A stretch of 64,000 nt of DNA from Sunxiuqinia sp963678245 (GTDB lineage: Bacteria > Bacteroidota > Bacteroidia > Bacteroidales > Prolixibacteraceae). The first letter of the stretch is position 1. The number at the start of each line of letters is the position of its first letter. Under the pieces are notes generated by a model that made no database searches, had not been told where the DNA came from, and saw nothing but the letters and a program-made list of their open reading frames with translations. The stretch spans positions 2,728,001-2,792,000 of the forward strand of contig OZ223309.1 in assembly GCA_965140765.1 (NCBI GenBank), written 5' to 3'. Of the stretch, positions 42,848 to 54,500 are shown one piece after another. A program made the position numbers and the translations under genes.

Positions 42848-43327
42848 CTACAGTAATGCTTTTATATCTTCCTCAATTTTCTCGGGTTTCGTAATCGGGG
42901 CAAACCGTTTTACCGGATTTCCGCTTCTGTCAAGCAAAAATTTGGTAAAATTCCATTTTATACGGCTTCCTAAAACTCCGGTTAATTTATGTTTCAGAAA
43001 CTTAAAAACTGAATGTGTCTGATCGCCGTTAACCTCAACCTTTTTAAACATTTGGAAAGTAACACCATAATTTACAAGGCAGCCTTCTGCAATTTCCTCT
43101 TCTGTTCCGGGCTCTTGATTTCCAAACTGGTTGCAAGGAAATCCTAAAATGACCAAGCCTTGTTTTTTATACTTTTTATGAAGTTTCTCCAATCCTTCAT
43201 ATTGAGGAGTAAATCCACATTTACTCGCGGTATTTACAACTAAAATGACTTTACCTTCATAGGTTGAAAAATCAATTTCTTTCCCTTCTAATGAGGTAGC
43301 CTTAAACTCATAAAAATTTGTTTTCAC
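42848..43327 (-). CDS. Glutathione peroxidase-type thiol peroxidase
   Basis: About 159 residues from a GTG start (VKTNFYEFKATSLEGKEIDF); an ATG frame start exists at 43399, but the extra 24 residues have no counterpart in the family. The peroxidatic Cys lies in NTASKCGFTPQYEGL, followed by GFPCNQFGNQEPG and WNFTKFLLDRSG. Reduces peroxides, probably with thioredoxin. Confidence 0.9.
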   Translation of the reverse strand: MKTNFYEFKATSLEGKEIDFSTYEGKVILVVNTASKCGFTPQYEGLEKLHKKYKKQGLVILGFPCNQFGNQEPGTEEEIAEGCLVNYGVTFQMFKKVEVNGDQTHSVFKFLKHKLTGVLGSRIKWNFTKFLLDRSGNPVKRFAPITKPEKIEEDIKALL

Positions 43328-43463
43328 GATATAACAATTTCGATTTTCATTAATGCTGATATAACTAACAATTGATTGAATAGTTGCTTGCATTAACATA
43401 TTTTAACCAACCATAAGCATGCTGAAATGTTCATTTTGACATAACTACAAAAAAATAAGTGTT

Positions 43464-44489
43464 ATGAAATACAATCAATTAGGGAATACGGGAATTTTAG
43501 TCTCTGAATTATGTCTTGGAACAATGACGTTTGGCGGAAAAGGTTTTTGGGAGACTATTGGTAAAGTACCACAAGAAGAAGTCAACAAATTAATGAAAAC
43601 AGCTTTGGATGGCGGAATTAATTTCATTGACACCGCGAATGCCTACTCTGAAGGGTTATCGGAAAAAATACTTGGCAAATCGCTTACGGATCTTGGGATC
43701 AACAGGCAACAAGTTGTTGTTGCTACCAAAGTCAGAATTCGGATGGGATCTGGAGCAAACCAAGTTGGTCTGACCAGAGCTCATATTATTGACTCGGTGA
43801 ATGATAGTCTGGAGCGAATGAGCTTATCGTATGTCGACTTACTTTATATTCATGGTGTTGACCCACTGACTCCACTTGAAGAAACAATGCGTGGCTTGGA
43901 AGATGTTGTCAGAGCCGGGAAAGTTCGATACATTGGAATCAGTAATCATCCGGCGTGGATGGTTGCCAAGGCAAATGCCATTGCCAAAAGAAATGGCTGG
44001 ACACCTTTTTGTGCTGGTCAATATTATTACAGTCTGGCATCGCGGGATATTGAACGTGAAGTAATCCCGATGATCGGAGATCAAGGCATGGGGCTTATGC
44101 CGTGGAGTCCACTCGCTGGTGGATTTCTGTCGGGGAAATATACTCGGGAAAAAGAAAAAGCCGGAAATAGCCGACGAGATGATTTTGATTTCCCTCCACT
44201 AAATAAAGAAAAAGCATACGACATTATTGATGTCATGCTAAAGATTGCGAAAAATTATGGGGTTTCGGCAGCTCAAGTTGCTTTAGCCTGGATGCTTCGC
44301 AAACCAGCAGTAACAAGCGTTATTATTGGAGCAAAAAAATTAGACCAATTAAATGATAATTTGGCATCAACGAAGCTTCAACTTACAGAAGATGAAATCA
44401 ATCAACTTGATGAAATTAGTGCATTAACACCTGAGTACCCGGGATGGATGGTTCAGCGTCAGATGCATGACAGGCTCATGAATCAATAA
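43464..44489 (+). CDS. Aldo/keto reductase
   Basis: 341 residues of the AKR fold. Catalytic Asp and Tyr are in FIDTANAYSEGLSEKILG, Lys in VVVATKVRI and the His position in YIHGVDP. The NADPH site near the C-terminus is VIIGAKKLDQLNDN. Most like the YajO/Tas-type reductases; substrate unknown. Confidence 0.9.
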   Translation: MKYNQLGNTGILVSELCLGTMTFGGKGFWETIGKVPQEEVNKLMKTALDGGINFIDTANAYSEGLSEKILGKSLTDLGINRQQVVVATKVRIRMGSGANQVGLTRAHIIDSVNDSLERMSLSYVDLLYIHGVDPLTPLEETMRGLEDVVRAGKVRYIGISNHPAWMVAKANAIAKRNGWTPFCAGQYYYSLASRDIEREVIPMIGDQGMGLMPWSPLAGGFLSGKYTREKEKAGNSRRDDFDFPPLNKEKAYDIIDVMLKIAKNYGVSAAQVALAWMLRKPAVTSVIIGAKKLDQLNDNLASTKLQLTEDEINQLDEISALTPEYPGWMVQRQMHDRLMNQ

Positions 44490-44519
44490 AGAACGTAGGC
44501 AAAATATCTCATTAAAATA

Positions 44520-44555
44520 AATCCCGGTAATTCACAACTACCGGGATTTTTTATT
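44520..44555. terminator. Terminator between convergent genes
   Basis: AATCCCGGTA and TACCGGGATT pair with a 9-base loop, followed by a T run on the + strand and preceded by A-rich sequence, so it can serve both the reductase and the GH3 gene. Confidence 0.85.
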
Positions 44556-44569
44556 GTTTAATAAAACAT

Positions 44570-47200
44570 CTATTGTATTGGCTTCACTTTTCCCTTCACC
44601 TGAAAACGCCCCGAAATTGTTGATGTCGTTTCAGCATCGGTGTCCCCTTCAAAACCAGGTTGTTCGCCACCTACTGCAATGGTAAACCATCCGGGCTCAA
44701 TAACCCGCTGATCTTTTTTATTGATCATTGACAACTGGCGGGGTTCCAACGTAAAATGTACGGTCTGCGTTTCTCCTTTCTTCAGATGGATTCGCTTAAA
44801 ACCTTCCAATTGCCGAATTGGTCGGGGCGTTGAAGCTTTTTCATCTGTTAAATACAACTCAACCACTTCATCTCCATCCATATCGCCGATGTTGGTCACA
44901 TCTACTGCAACTATCATGGGCTCATTCCACTGAATTTGATCGGGTAACTGCAAATTGCTATAGTCAAATGAAGTATAACTTAATCCATAACCAAACGGAT
45001 ACAAAGGTTCTCCTTCAAAATAGCGATAAGTGCGGCCTGCCATTTCGTAGTTCTCAAAATCGGGTAATTGATCAACCGATTTATAATAAGTGACCGGAAG
45101 CTTCCCTCCCGGATTATAATCGCCAAATAACACATCGGCAATGGCATTTCCGCCCTGCTGTCCTGGATAGCCAGCTGTTAAAATTGCAGGAACGTGCTCA
45201 GCCGCCCAGTTGATGGAAAGAGCACTGCCATTGATCAACACCAACACCACAGGTTTGCCGGTTGCCATAACTGCTTTCATCAAATTAACTTGTGTTTGGG
45301 GCAGGTTTAAATTGGTACGGTCTCCTTTATAAAACCCCTCCAATTCCACTGACATTTCTTCCCCTTCCAAACGTTCATTCAACCCCAAGGTCAACACAAC
45401 TGCATCTGCTTGTTGAGCAATACTCACAGCTTCTTCTAAGCGGTTTTCTTCCGGCACCGACCAGAGAAGTTGTGCTGTAGCATCACCATAGAAATTTTGA
45501 TATTCAACCAGAATTTTATACCGCTCACCTGCATTCATATGAATAGCTACTGGTTTGATACTCCCATGATGAAGATGATCACCTCCGGTTACCTCAGTGC
45601 CGTTCAGTGTGATTTTCATATAGGGTTTTCCCCAATCACTAAAATGATACAACCCTGTTTTAGGGGCGACCACATAACCCGTCCAACGAATACTAAACTG
45701 CCCCGTTTCCAGTCGAGGATCAGGTGTTCCCAAATCCCACATAAAGTCTACGTTATCATCAAGTCGTGTAAACAGAGGCTGTCCTTCCCACTTGCTATTA
45801 TCAAAATATTCGCCTTTCAAACCTTGTTTACCATCCTCCGTTTGTAAATAAATCGAAGGGATAACTTCCATGGTAGGAATTCCTTCAGCCAAATCACTTC
45901 CTTGAGCATATAAAACTGTCGTCTCTGGTTCCACTTTATTCTTGATTCCTTGTAAAACAGTAATCGGGTTGGACGGAATACCATTGTAATTCCCCCAGAG
46001 CGACTGCACTTCGTCAGCATTTGGACCGATAACCGCAATGGTATTTAATGATTTTGATAAGGGAAGTGTATGTTGGTTTTTCAAAAGTACAATACTCTCT
46101 TGCGCTGCTTCACGAGCTAAACGGTCATGAGCAGGGTTGTTATTAACCTCATATGGAATTTGAGCGTACGCCACTCGTTCCACAGGATCGAACATACCCA
46201 ATTTAAAACGGGCTTCAAATAAGCGTTTCACAGCAACATCGAGGTCTTCCTCTTTTAAGATCCCGGATTCAACAGCATCCGTTAATGTTTCGTAGGTATT
46301 TCCGCAATTTAAATCACAGCCTTTTTTGATTGCAAGAGCCGCGGCAGAAGCTGCGTCGGACACAATCTTATGATACTTCCAGATATCGGAGATTGCCCAA
46401 CAATCGGATACTACATAACCATCAAAACCCCATTCGTCGCGCAAAATACCAAATAGTTCAGTGCTGGCACAAGCCGCTTCTCCTCGAAACCGATTGTAAG
46501 CCCCCATGACAGATTGCACATCGCCATCAACCACTAACGTTCGAAAAGCCGGCAAGTAAGTTTCCCGCAAGTCTCGTTCACTAACACGAGCATCAAACTC
46601 ATGTCGCAAAGGTTCCGGACCCGAATGAACAGCATAGTGCTTTGCCGTTGCCACCACTTTTAGATAATCGGAATCATCACCTTGCAACCCAAGAACAAAT
46701 TCTTTACCCATTTGTCCTGTCAGATACGGATCTTCGCCGTAAGTTTCGTGGCCTCTTCCCCACCGGGGATCGCGAAATATATTAATATTAGGCGACCAAA
46801 ATGTCAACCCTTGATAAATTCCACGTTCCCCTTTACGAATAAACTCATGATGCTTGGCCCGAGCCTCATCAGAAATAACCGAAGCAACCTTGTGCATCAA
46901 TTCCTTATCCCATGAAGCAGCGATAGATATTGATTGTGGAAAAACCGTAGCATAGCCAGCGCGAGCAACACCATGCAAACATTCATTCCACCAATTGTAT
47001 TTAGGAATACCTAATCGGCTAATTGCTGGTGACTGATATAGAGTTTGATCAATTTTTTCCTGAATCGACAATCGGGAAATTAAATCATCTACTCGCTTTT
47101 CAATCGGAAGATCCGGATTTTGAAAAGGATACTCATATTGAGCAAACGAATTAAGAAACAAGCCTGTAACAAAGGCTAGTATTAAAGTTAGTTTTTTCAT
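44570..47200 (-). CDS. GH3 family glycoside hydrolase with PA14 domain
   Basis: 876 residues from the ATG at 47200 (MKKLTLILAFVTGLF signal peptide; a frame start 12 codons earlier lacks a leader). GH3 N-terminal barrel with nucleophile Asp in GFDGYVVSDCWAIS, then GH3 C domain interrupted by PA14 (GLKGEYFDNSKWEGQPLF to about 130 residues on), then a fibronectin-III-like end. Exported beta-glycosidase (glucosidase or xylosidase type). In this locus it may remove a beta-linked sugar from mannose-containing glycans; that is inference. Confidence 0.92.
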   Translation of the reverse strand: MKKLTLILAFVTGLFLNSFAQYEYPFQNPDLPIEKRVDDLISRLSIQEKIDQTLYQSPAISRLGIPKYNWWNECLHGVARAGYATVFPQSISIAASWDKELMHKVASVISDEARAKHHEFIRKGERGIYQGLTFWSPNINIFRDPRWGRGHETYGEDPYLTGQMGKEFVLGLQGDDSDYLKVVATAKHYAVHSGPEPLRHEFDARVSERDLRETYLPAFRTLVVDGDVQSVMGAYNRFRGEAACASTELFGILRDEWGFDGYVVSDCWAISDIWKYHKIVSDAASAAALAIKKGCDLNCGNTYETLTDAVESGILKEEDLDVAVKRLFEARFKLGMFDPVERVAYAQIPYEVNNNPAHDRLAREAAQESIVLLKNQHTLPLSKSLNTIAVIGPNADEVQSLWGNYNGIPSNPITVLQGIKNKVEPETTVLYAQGSDLAEGIPTMEVIPSIYLQTEDGKQGLKGEYFDNSKWEGQPLFTRLDDNVDFMWDLGTPDPRLETGQFSIRWTGYVVAPKTGLYHFSDWGKPYMKITLNGTEVTGGDHLHHGSIKPVAIHMNAGERYKILVEYQNFYGDATAQLLWSVPEENRLEEAVSIAQQADAVVLTLGLNERLEGEEMSVELEGFYKGDRTNLNLPQTQVNLMKAVMATGKPVVLVLINGSALSINWAAEHVPAILTAGYPGQQGGNAIADVLFGDYNPGGKLPVTYYKSVDQLPDFENYEMAGRTYRYFEGEPLYPFGYGLSYTSFDYSNLQLPDQIQWNEPMIVAVDVTNIGDMDGDEVVELYLTDEKASTPRPIRQLEGFKRIHLKKGETQTVHFTLEPRQLSMINKKDQRVIEPGWFTIAVGGEQPGFEGDTDAETTSTISGRFQVKGKVKPIQ

Positions 47201-47470
47201 TTCAATTGGTTTTACCTGTTCTGTTCTGGTATGCAAATATACAGCTTTTTCTTTTATGGTGAATGGAGCGAAAAAAAAGGTTGGTAAAACAATTTATATA
47301 ACTGGCCTCCAAGCTATTTTGATTTCTACTGGGTGCAGCAGAAGTTACACTTCGGAACGCCTATCCCACATATTTAGTTAACAAACTTTATCGATTTTGC
47401 TTATTGGTTACATATTAGCAACTTTGTCTAAAAAGAATCTCTAGAAAACACTCTGAATCTTTTTGTTTTA

Positions 47471-49711
47471 CTACCTGGATTGAGGCCGATCTTCAGGATT
47501 TTCCCCAAATTCTTTATTTGGTTTAGCCCCCATCATAAACTTAAGTTCCCCTCCTTGCATAATGTTGTCATGACTGATGTATGACTTCGTGTAAGAAGCT
47601 CCGTTTAGCTTTATGGATTGAATATAGATATTTTCAGAACTATTATTCTGGGCTATAACTTTTAATCGTTTACCCTTTGGAAGCACGAGTTCAACTTCAT
47701 CAAAAAGCGGACTGCCGAAAACGTAGTTTCCGTTAGCTGGATTAACCGGATAAAATCCCATGGATGAGAGAACGTACCAAGCCGACATCTGGCCGCAATC
47801 TTCATTTCCGCTCAGACCATCCGGCTGATCAGAATACATAGTTTTAAAAATCTCACGAACTTTTTCGGCTATTTTCCATTGCTGACCAACGAAGGCATAC
47901 AAGTAAGTAATATGATGACTTGGTTCATTACCATGTGCATATTGACCAATCAAACCAGAAATATCGGCAGATGCTCCTTCAACTTTTTCAGACTTAATCG
48001 TGAACAGACTGTCCAATTTGTTTATAAAGTTATCTTCTCCGTCAAACAACTCAATCAGGCCGGCTACATCATGTGGTACCAACCACGTATATTGCCAGGC
48101 ATTTCCTTCGCAATAATCATCCTCACGATGTTGAGACGAAATTGGATTGAATGGACTCCGCCAAGAGCCACCACTCATCTTACCTCTCATGAATTGGCTA
48201 CCCCGATCAAAGTAGTGTTGGTAGTATTTAGCTCTCTCCGAAAAATATTCGAAGTCTTCCTTTTTTTCCATCGCTTTAGCCATTGTTGCGATGCACCAAT
48301 CATCAATCGCATATTCCAACGCCCGGGCAACAGACTCAACCTGATTATCGGCCGGAATATATTCAGTTTTTTTTATGTAATCCAACCCTCTTTCGTCTCG
48401 CATAGCCGATGCCTTAACAGCCTCAAAAGCCAATTCCGCATCGAAACCTTCGAAGCCTTTCAGGTAAGCATCAACGATGACTGGCACGGCATGATAGCCC
48501 ACCATCGTATTGGTTTCGCATCCCATTAAATGCCAAACGGGCAATTTGCCCTGCTGCTGATAAATCGCTAGCATCGAATTGACAAAGTCGTTCACTCGTT
48601 CAGGTTGAACGATTGTAAATAAGGGATGAGCTGCACGGTATGTATCCCACAGGGAGAAAGTCGTATAATTTTCAAATCCCGGATTGTGATGAACTTCCTT
48701 ATCCGTTCCCCGATAGTCGCCACTCACATCGTTAAATAGAGACGGAGCAATCATGGTATGGTAAAGAGCCGTGTAGAATATTGTCTTGTTCTTCTTACTG
48801 TCTGTTTTAATCTGAATCTTAGCAAGTTCACTATCCCATTTTGCTTGCGCCTCTTCTTTTCCCTTCAAGAAATCCCAGTGGTCTATTTCTGCTTTCAAAT
48901 TTTGCGCTGCTCCTTCAGTGCTTACCGGAGAAATGGCGGTTTTAACCAGCAACTCTCCTCCACCTTCAAACTCGACCATGACACGCGTCACTTCATTTTG
49001 GTTCGACGATTTCAGGATCGTAAATTGCTTGATGGGTTTAGAGAACTCCGTTGAAAAGAACACCCGCTGATCAGTTGCCCATCCTTTTGAATAGCGACTT
49101 CCCTGAATAGTTTGATCGTTCAATTGCGTGATCGATCCTTTTGTAAGTTGATCCCAGCCAGTTCCATAATTTAAGTCAATGATTATCTTCGAATTTCCGA
49201 CTCCGTTGTACTTGTATTTATGAAATCCAACCCGCTCGCTAGCTGTTAATTCAACATCAACTTGATGACGATCGATGTAAACACGGTAGTATCCTGGCTC
49301 AACAATTTCCTTTTTGTGTGAATACGATGCCTTCCAATCAAAGGGATTATCCTTGTCGCTTTTTGCAGTATAATTGCCAGACACAGGCATAAACAGGATA
49401 TCTCCCAAATCTCCAATACCGGTTCCACTTAGCTGGGTATGCGCAAAACCAATCAGTACCGAATCAGAATAATGGTAGCCCGAACACCAGTCCCAACCTT
49501 GCGTTTCATTATTAGGGCCTAACTGAACAGCACCAAAAGGTACACTTGCCCCAACAAAAACATGTCCGTGTCCGCCGGATCCAACAAACGGATCAACGTA
49601 ATCGATAGGCCGTAGAGAAGCAACTTTCTGTTCTGAACAGCCCCAAACAGAAAGGATTGTCAGCACTAATATTATTGTTTCTCGAACTGAAAGGAAAGTT
49701 TTCATCGTCAT
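47471..49711 (-). CDS. GH92 family alpha-mannosidase, lipoprotein
   Basis: 746 residues with lipobox LSVWGC. GH92 hallmarks: VDPFVGSGGHGHVFVGASVP then FGAVQLGPNN, a Trp-rich SGYHYSD region, and GNEDCGQMSAWYVLSSMGFY. GH92 enzymes are Ca2+-dependent exo-alpha-mannosidases acting on N-glycans or yeast mannan. Lipid-anchored at the cell surface or periplasmic face. Supports mannose-containing glycans as the target of this locus. Confidence 0.95.
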   Translation of the reverse strand: MTMKTFLSVRETIILVLTILSVWGCSEQKVASLRPIDYVDPFVGSGGHGHVFVGASVPFGAVQLGPNNETQGWDWCSGYHYSDSVLIGFAHTQLSGTGIGDLGDILFMPVSGNYTAKSDKDNPFDWKASYSHKKEIVEPGYYRVYIDRHQVDVELTASERVGFHKYKYNGVGNSKIIIDLNYGTGWDQLTKGSITQLNDQTIQGSRYSKGWATDQRVFFSTEFSKPIKQFTILKSSNQNEVTRVMVEFEGGGELLVKTAISPVSTEGAAQNLKAEIDHWDFLKGKEEAQAKWDSELAKIQIKTDSKKNKTIFYTALYHTMIAPSLFNDVSGDYRGTDKEVHHNPGFENYTTFSLWDTYRAAHPLFTIVQPERVNDFVNSMLAIYQQQGKLPVWHLMGCETNTMVGYHAVPVIVDAYLKGFEGFDAELAFEAVKASAMRDERGLDYIKKTEYIPADNQVESVARALEYAIDDWCIATMAKAMEKKEDFEYFSERAKYYQHYFDRGSQFMRGKMSGGSWRSPFNPISSQHREDDYCEGNAWQYTWLVPHDVAGLIELFDGEDNFINKLDSLFTIKSEKVEGASADISGLIGQYAHGNEPSHHITYLYAFVGQQWKIAEKVREIFKTMYSDQPDGLSGNEDCGQMSAWYVLSSMGFYPVNPANGNYVFGSPLFDEVELVLPKGKRLKVIAQNNSSENIYIQSIKLNGASYTKSYISHDNIMQGGELKFMMGAKPNKEFGENPEDRPQSR

Positions 49712-49750
49712 TCTTAATTTACTTTGAATTTCTAAAGTTATCTAAAAATA

Positions 49751-49775
49751 AGCACCGTCAAAATTGACGGTGCTT
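49751..49775 (-). promoter_or_regulatory. Hairpin between susD and GH92
   Basis: GCACCGTCAA and TTGACGGTGC form a 10-bp stem with a tight loop. On the minus strand it is followed by TTATTTTTAG. It may attenuate or protect the upstream susCD message. Confidence 0.6.
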
Positions 49776-49798
49776 GCTGTTCTAATTATTACTAAAAT

Positions 49799-51499
49799 CT
49801 AGTTGGTTTGGGTATTCCATTGAGTCGGATGTAATTGAGGATTAGCATTCAACGCGCGACTTGGTATCGGATAAACCGTTTTATCAGAAGAATCAGCAGA
49901 TTTATCCCACCATTCATTTCCAAAACGATTCCAGCGAACCAAATCGGTACGGCGGTGTCTTTCTCCCAAAAATTCGCGTCCAAGTTCGTCTACAAACTCA
50001 TCATCCGTTAACCTACTCACATCACTTACATAGCTATTCACACTCCAGTCGGCATCAGCAAAATTGCGTTTGCGAACTACATCCAAAAGAGCAGCGGCTT
50101 CGTCTTTGTTTCCAGCACGATATTTGCATTCTGCCAGCGCATAGTAAGTCTCGGTCAAACGGATCTCAGTTGCTGAGTTCATCTGGAAATAGTTTTGAGA
50201 CATCGGTAACCACGGGAATTTGATGAAACGAACTCCTGTATTTTCTTCGCCTGTGCTAACGTGGGAACCTTCTTGCCAACGTCCGTCCGGTTTCTCAGAA
50301 AAGCGTCCGCATTGATCCACATATGATAGCGGTTGTCCTGTGTACTCCTCTGTTCCTAAAATTACACTTGTGCTGTCAAAGCCATAACCTTGGTCGTAAT
50401 TAAACTCATATTGCTGCCCAATTAAGAAAAAACCTTCTCTGTTTCCATTAGTATCAATTACCTTGAAGGGTTGTTTCCGTTTATCTGCATCATCGTATTT
50501 TTCATAAGGCTTTCCTAACTTATGGGAATAGATATCGCCATCTAAGTCACGCGATGGAGTTAAGGTTACACCGTTCCATCCACCCCAGTCATTATCCAAA
50601 GAATAGCGTTGTTGATAGTGCATTGTAGCATTGTACATCCAACCAAACTCATAGATATTTTTGGCATGAGGAAATTCAAGAATATTCTCTGGAGAACGAT
50701 AGCCGTTGATTCCTGAACGAAATGGGCCAGTGTAATCTTCATCGATTGAATAAGTTCCATACTTTCCATCGATAATTTCTTGGGCATATTGGGCACACTC
50801 AGTGTATTTGGGCGTTCCAGTCCACACGTCAGCATTCAGGTACAAGCGCACCAACAACGATGCCGCACCTCCTTGATCCCAGCGCCCCGCTCTACCATTT
50901 TTGGGTAAGCCTGGCAACGATTCCTTTAACTCTTTTTCAATGAATGTAAAAACCTCTTCCGAAGATGACTGTCCGACTACCTCGCCAACTGTTTCAACAA
51001 CGGGTACTTCCCTGAAAAAATCAATCAAGAAAAGATAAAACCAAGCGCGTAATGTTCTTAGTTCGCCAATATGCTGCGCTTTGTCAGCCTCTGTCAATCC
51101 AAAAGAAGGATAATCCAGTTTTGTAAAATCATCAATAAATTGGTTACACTGAGTAATTCCTTGATAAGGGCCAATCCATGCTCCATAAACTACTCCTTCA
51201 TTGTCTGTCCATTCATGTCCATGAAAACGAATCCATTGGCCACCATCCCAACCATGTTTTCCTTTTTGAGCCCACATAAATTGGTCAGCCGAAAGTTCTT
51301 GCGCGATCCAACGATCACCATCCCAACCACACCAATGGCCGTGCTCATATGGACGCACCAGAGCAGCCATGATCGAATTTTTATCCTGATAATAAATATC
51401 TGTCGTTAAGGTATCAAAGACTTCTTCCTCAAGATCGGTGCATGAAGGTGCTGCTAAAATAAAAATAAGCAACAGGTATAATATTTTTTTTGTGTTCAT
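49799..51499 (-). CDS. SusD/RagB family glycan-binding lipoprotein
   Basis: 566 residues with lipobox AAPSC. SusD features: HIGELRTLRAWFYLFLIDFF, RLTETYYALAECKYRAGNKD near the end and FLGERHRRTDLVRWNRFG close to the C-terminus. Binds glycan at the surface and closes over the SusC pore. Follows susC in the usual order. Confidence 0.95.
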   Translation of the reverse strand: MNTKKILYLLLIFILAAPSCTDLEEEVFDTLTTDIYYQDKNSIMAALVRPYEHGHWCGWDGDRWIAQELSADQFMWAQKGKHGWDGGQWIRFHGHEWTDNEGVVYGAWIGPYQGITQCNQFIDDFTKLDYPSFGLTEADKAQHIGELRTLRAWFYLFLIDFFREVPVVETVGEVVGQSSSEEVFTFIEKELKESLPGLPKNGRAGRWDQGGAASLLVRLYLNADVWTGTPKYTECAQYAQEIIDGKYGTYSIDEDYTGPFRSGINGYRSPENILEFPHAKNIYEFGWMYNATMHYQQRYSLDNDWGGWNGVTLTPSRDLDGDIYSHKLGKPYEKYDDADKRKQPFKVIDTNGNREGFFLIGQQYEFNYDQGYGFDSTSVILGTEEYTGQPLSYVDQCGRFSEKPDGRWQEGSHVSTGEENTGVRFIKFPWLPMSQNYFQMNSATEIRLTETYYALAECKYRAGNKDEAAALLDVVRKRNFADADWSVNSYVSDVSRLTDDEFVDELGREFLGERHRRTDLVRWNRFGNEWWDKSADSSDKTVYPIPSRALNANPQLHPTQWNTQTN

Positions 51500-51532
51500 C
51501 TTTTATAGCTTATAAATTAAAAAAGGAGATAC

Positions 51533-54500
51533 TTAAAATGAAACTTGTAATCCAAATGTGTAATTACGGGTAATTGGATAGACATCAAGACTCACAATTC
51601 CGGGTTCCAAGCCTGAAATCCCAACGGTCGTAGGATCAAGCCCTGTGAATTTAGTCAGCGTAAATACATTTTTTACCGTAGCGTATAGGCGAACACTCCT
51701 GACAAACTTACTAAAAACCCTTGGAGACCATCCCACGGTTACATTATCCAGCTTAAAATAATCTCCATCTTCAAGAAAGTAGTCGGTAACCACCTTGCCA
51801 GATGTTATATGACCATTTCTTTCGTAAGCATCTTTCAAAAGATTGACTCCAGGTTCTGCGACCAGACCGTAATACATTTGATAGGTGTTCAATATCTGGT
51901 AATCAAAACGTCCGCGAAAATAGAGCATCAAATCAAAATTTTTGTAGGTAAAGCTGTTGCCCCAAGATAATTCCATTCGAGGAGCACCATGACCAAGGTA
52001 TGTTTTGTCTGTCTCTTTAGCTTCAGACGATGCATTAACCTTCTCGGTACCTACTTGCCCGTCTCTCCAAATTAAAATTTTACCATCTTCGTCTACACCG
52101 GCATATTTGTATCCATAAAAGCTGCCAACCTCGGTATCATCTTCCAGGCGTTGCGCATAGCCGGGATTACCAGGAGATGGCAAGTCGTAACGATTCATGT
52201 ATCCTTTAGTAAATGTACCGTTAGAAAATTTATCTAGTTTAGATTTAATATAAGATGCAGTAATATTTGTTGAGTAGCTAAATTCGTCTGCTTGAACAAC
52301 ATTCCAGTTCAACATTACTTCCAAACCCTTTGAACTGGTAGAAGCCACATTCGTAAAAACCTGATCATGAAGATATGGAGGAACAGGAGCATCGTAATTT
52401 GAAATTACATCTTTTCCATTACGGACAAAGGCATCAATACTACCAGACAGTTGGCTATTAAATAAACTAAAATCAACACCTAAGTTATGCGAAATTTGTT
52501 TTTCCCATCTCAAGTCAGGATTTGGATTATTTGCAGGACCATACACTTGAATCCATTCTCCTTCGTCGTTCTGCCATTTTCCATATCCCTGATAACGAGC
52601 TAAAGCAGCATAACGATCAAAACCGGAACGACCTGTTTCTCCGTACGATAAACGAATTTTCAAATCATCTATGAAATCTGCGTTCTGCATCCAAGGCATC
52701 TTAGAAAGTCTCCAGGCAGCTGATGCCGCTGGGAAAGTACCCCACTTGTTTTCCGATCCGAACTTGGTATTACCCTCATATCTTACTGAACCTGTAAACA
52801 AAAATTTATCGTCAAAATTATAATTTACACGACCAAAAAAAGCAATTGTTTTTTCTTTACTTCTCCAGGAATCCATACCCAATCGACCTTTTTCCAACTG
52901 CCAGCTCCCTGCATCTAAGTTGTTATACCCAAATGCATCTGACGGGAAATCCATATTCTCTGCCCAGAACCCATGATTGTTGAATTCCTGATAAGAATAT
53001 CCACCCATTAATTTGATATCGTGCTTATCGATTGTTGTGTAGTAATTGCCAATCCATTCCAGCGTATAATCAGCCCATTTCTCATTTTCCAAACGGGCAC
53101 GGCCGGTACGCATATTATCGACCGATTCTTTCGCTTTTGAAGTATAATATTCCCTGCGATACTCATCATGTTTTTGACGAGCAAGCTTAAGCTCGGTATT
53201 CAGGTTCGATAATAAGTTCAGTTTGATGGTGAAATCAATGATTGAATACTCCTGGTCGGCGCCATTTTCTCTTTCTTTCAGCTCCTGAACCGGATTAAAA
53301 GTAGCATAGCCATACATACGATAATATCCTGATGGATTATTTTCGTCGTAAACAGGGATGGTAGGATTCAATTTAACGGCTTGCTGAAATACTCCGTAGT
53401 TTGTGTATTCTTCCGACGCATCTTTGAAAGAAAGATTTCCACTCAACTCCAATAGACCGTCCAACGCTTTTTGCTGAAAACTGGCGCGAATACCGGTTTC
53501 TTGTCTCTCAGAAGCAATATCAATCGCCGTTTTTTCGCGATAGTTTGCTGAGATGCGGAAGATTGTATTTTCACTACCTCCTGATGCAGAGATAAAGTGA
53601 TTTTGTCCAAAATTATCTTTACGGATCAGCTCGTCATACCAATTTGTTCTGCCACCACGGTCCACATCGATTTCATGTGAAAGAAATTCTTCGGGCGATA
53701 AAATGTCAGGCTTTTTCGAAACAACATCATGATCAACATAACTATCATATGTTACTATAACACGTCCTGACTTTCCTTTTTTGGTTTGAACGAGTATTAC
53801 TCCGTTTGCTGCCCGAGAACCATAAATTGCGGCGGCCGAACCGTCTTTCAATACAGTCATCGACTCAATATCTTGTTGGGCAATGTTACGCAAATCGCCA
53901 CCCGGCATACCGTCAATAATAATGAGTGGTCCGTTACCAGCGTCAATAGAAGAGGCTCCACGAACCTGAATATCTGTATCTCGGTTTGGGTCCGCTGCTG
54001 CAGGATTCGAAATTGAAACTCCGGCAACTTTACCGTCAAGCATCTGTATAGGGCTATTAACAGCTCCTTGCACAAGGTCTTTGCTGGCGACACTTGACAC
54101 GGCACTGGTCAGGTCTTTTTTCTGCATCGTTCCGTATCCAACAACGACGACTTCATCCAATCCTTGCAACTCTTGTTCTAAAGTTACATTCAATACTAAA
54201 TTAGCGCCAACTTTTATTTCTTTGGATTTCATTCCTACAAATGAGAAAACCAGTGTCTCATCGGGAGCTATGTCTCTGATTGTATAGTTTCCATCCGAGT
54301 CAGTTATTGTTCCATTTGTAGTTTCTTTCAGGATAATAGTTGCTCCCGGTATTGGATCTCCTTCGCGGTTCGTAACTTTACCTCTTAGGGGCTTCTCTTG
54401 CTGTACATTAGCATTATTCGATGTTAAAAGAATCAGATTATCATCCATTATCTTGAATGAAACTTCCTGATCTTCAAATAGTTGACTCAGAACTTCATCT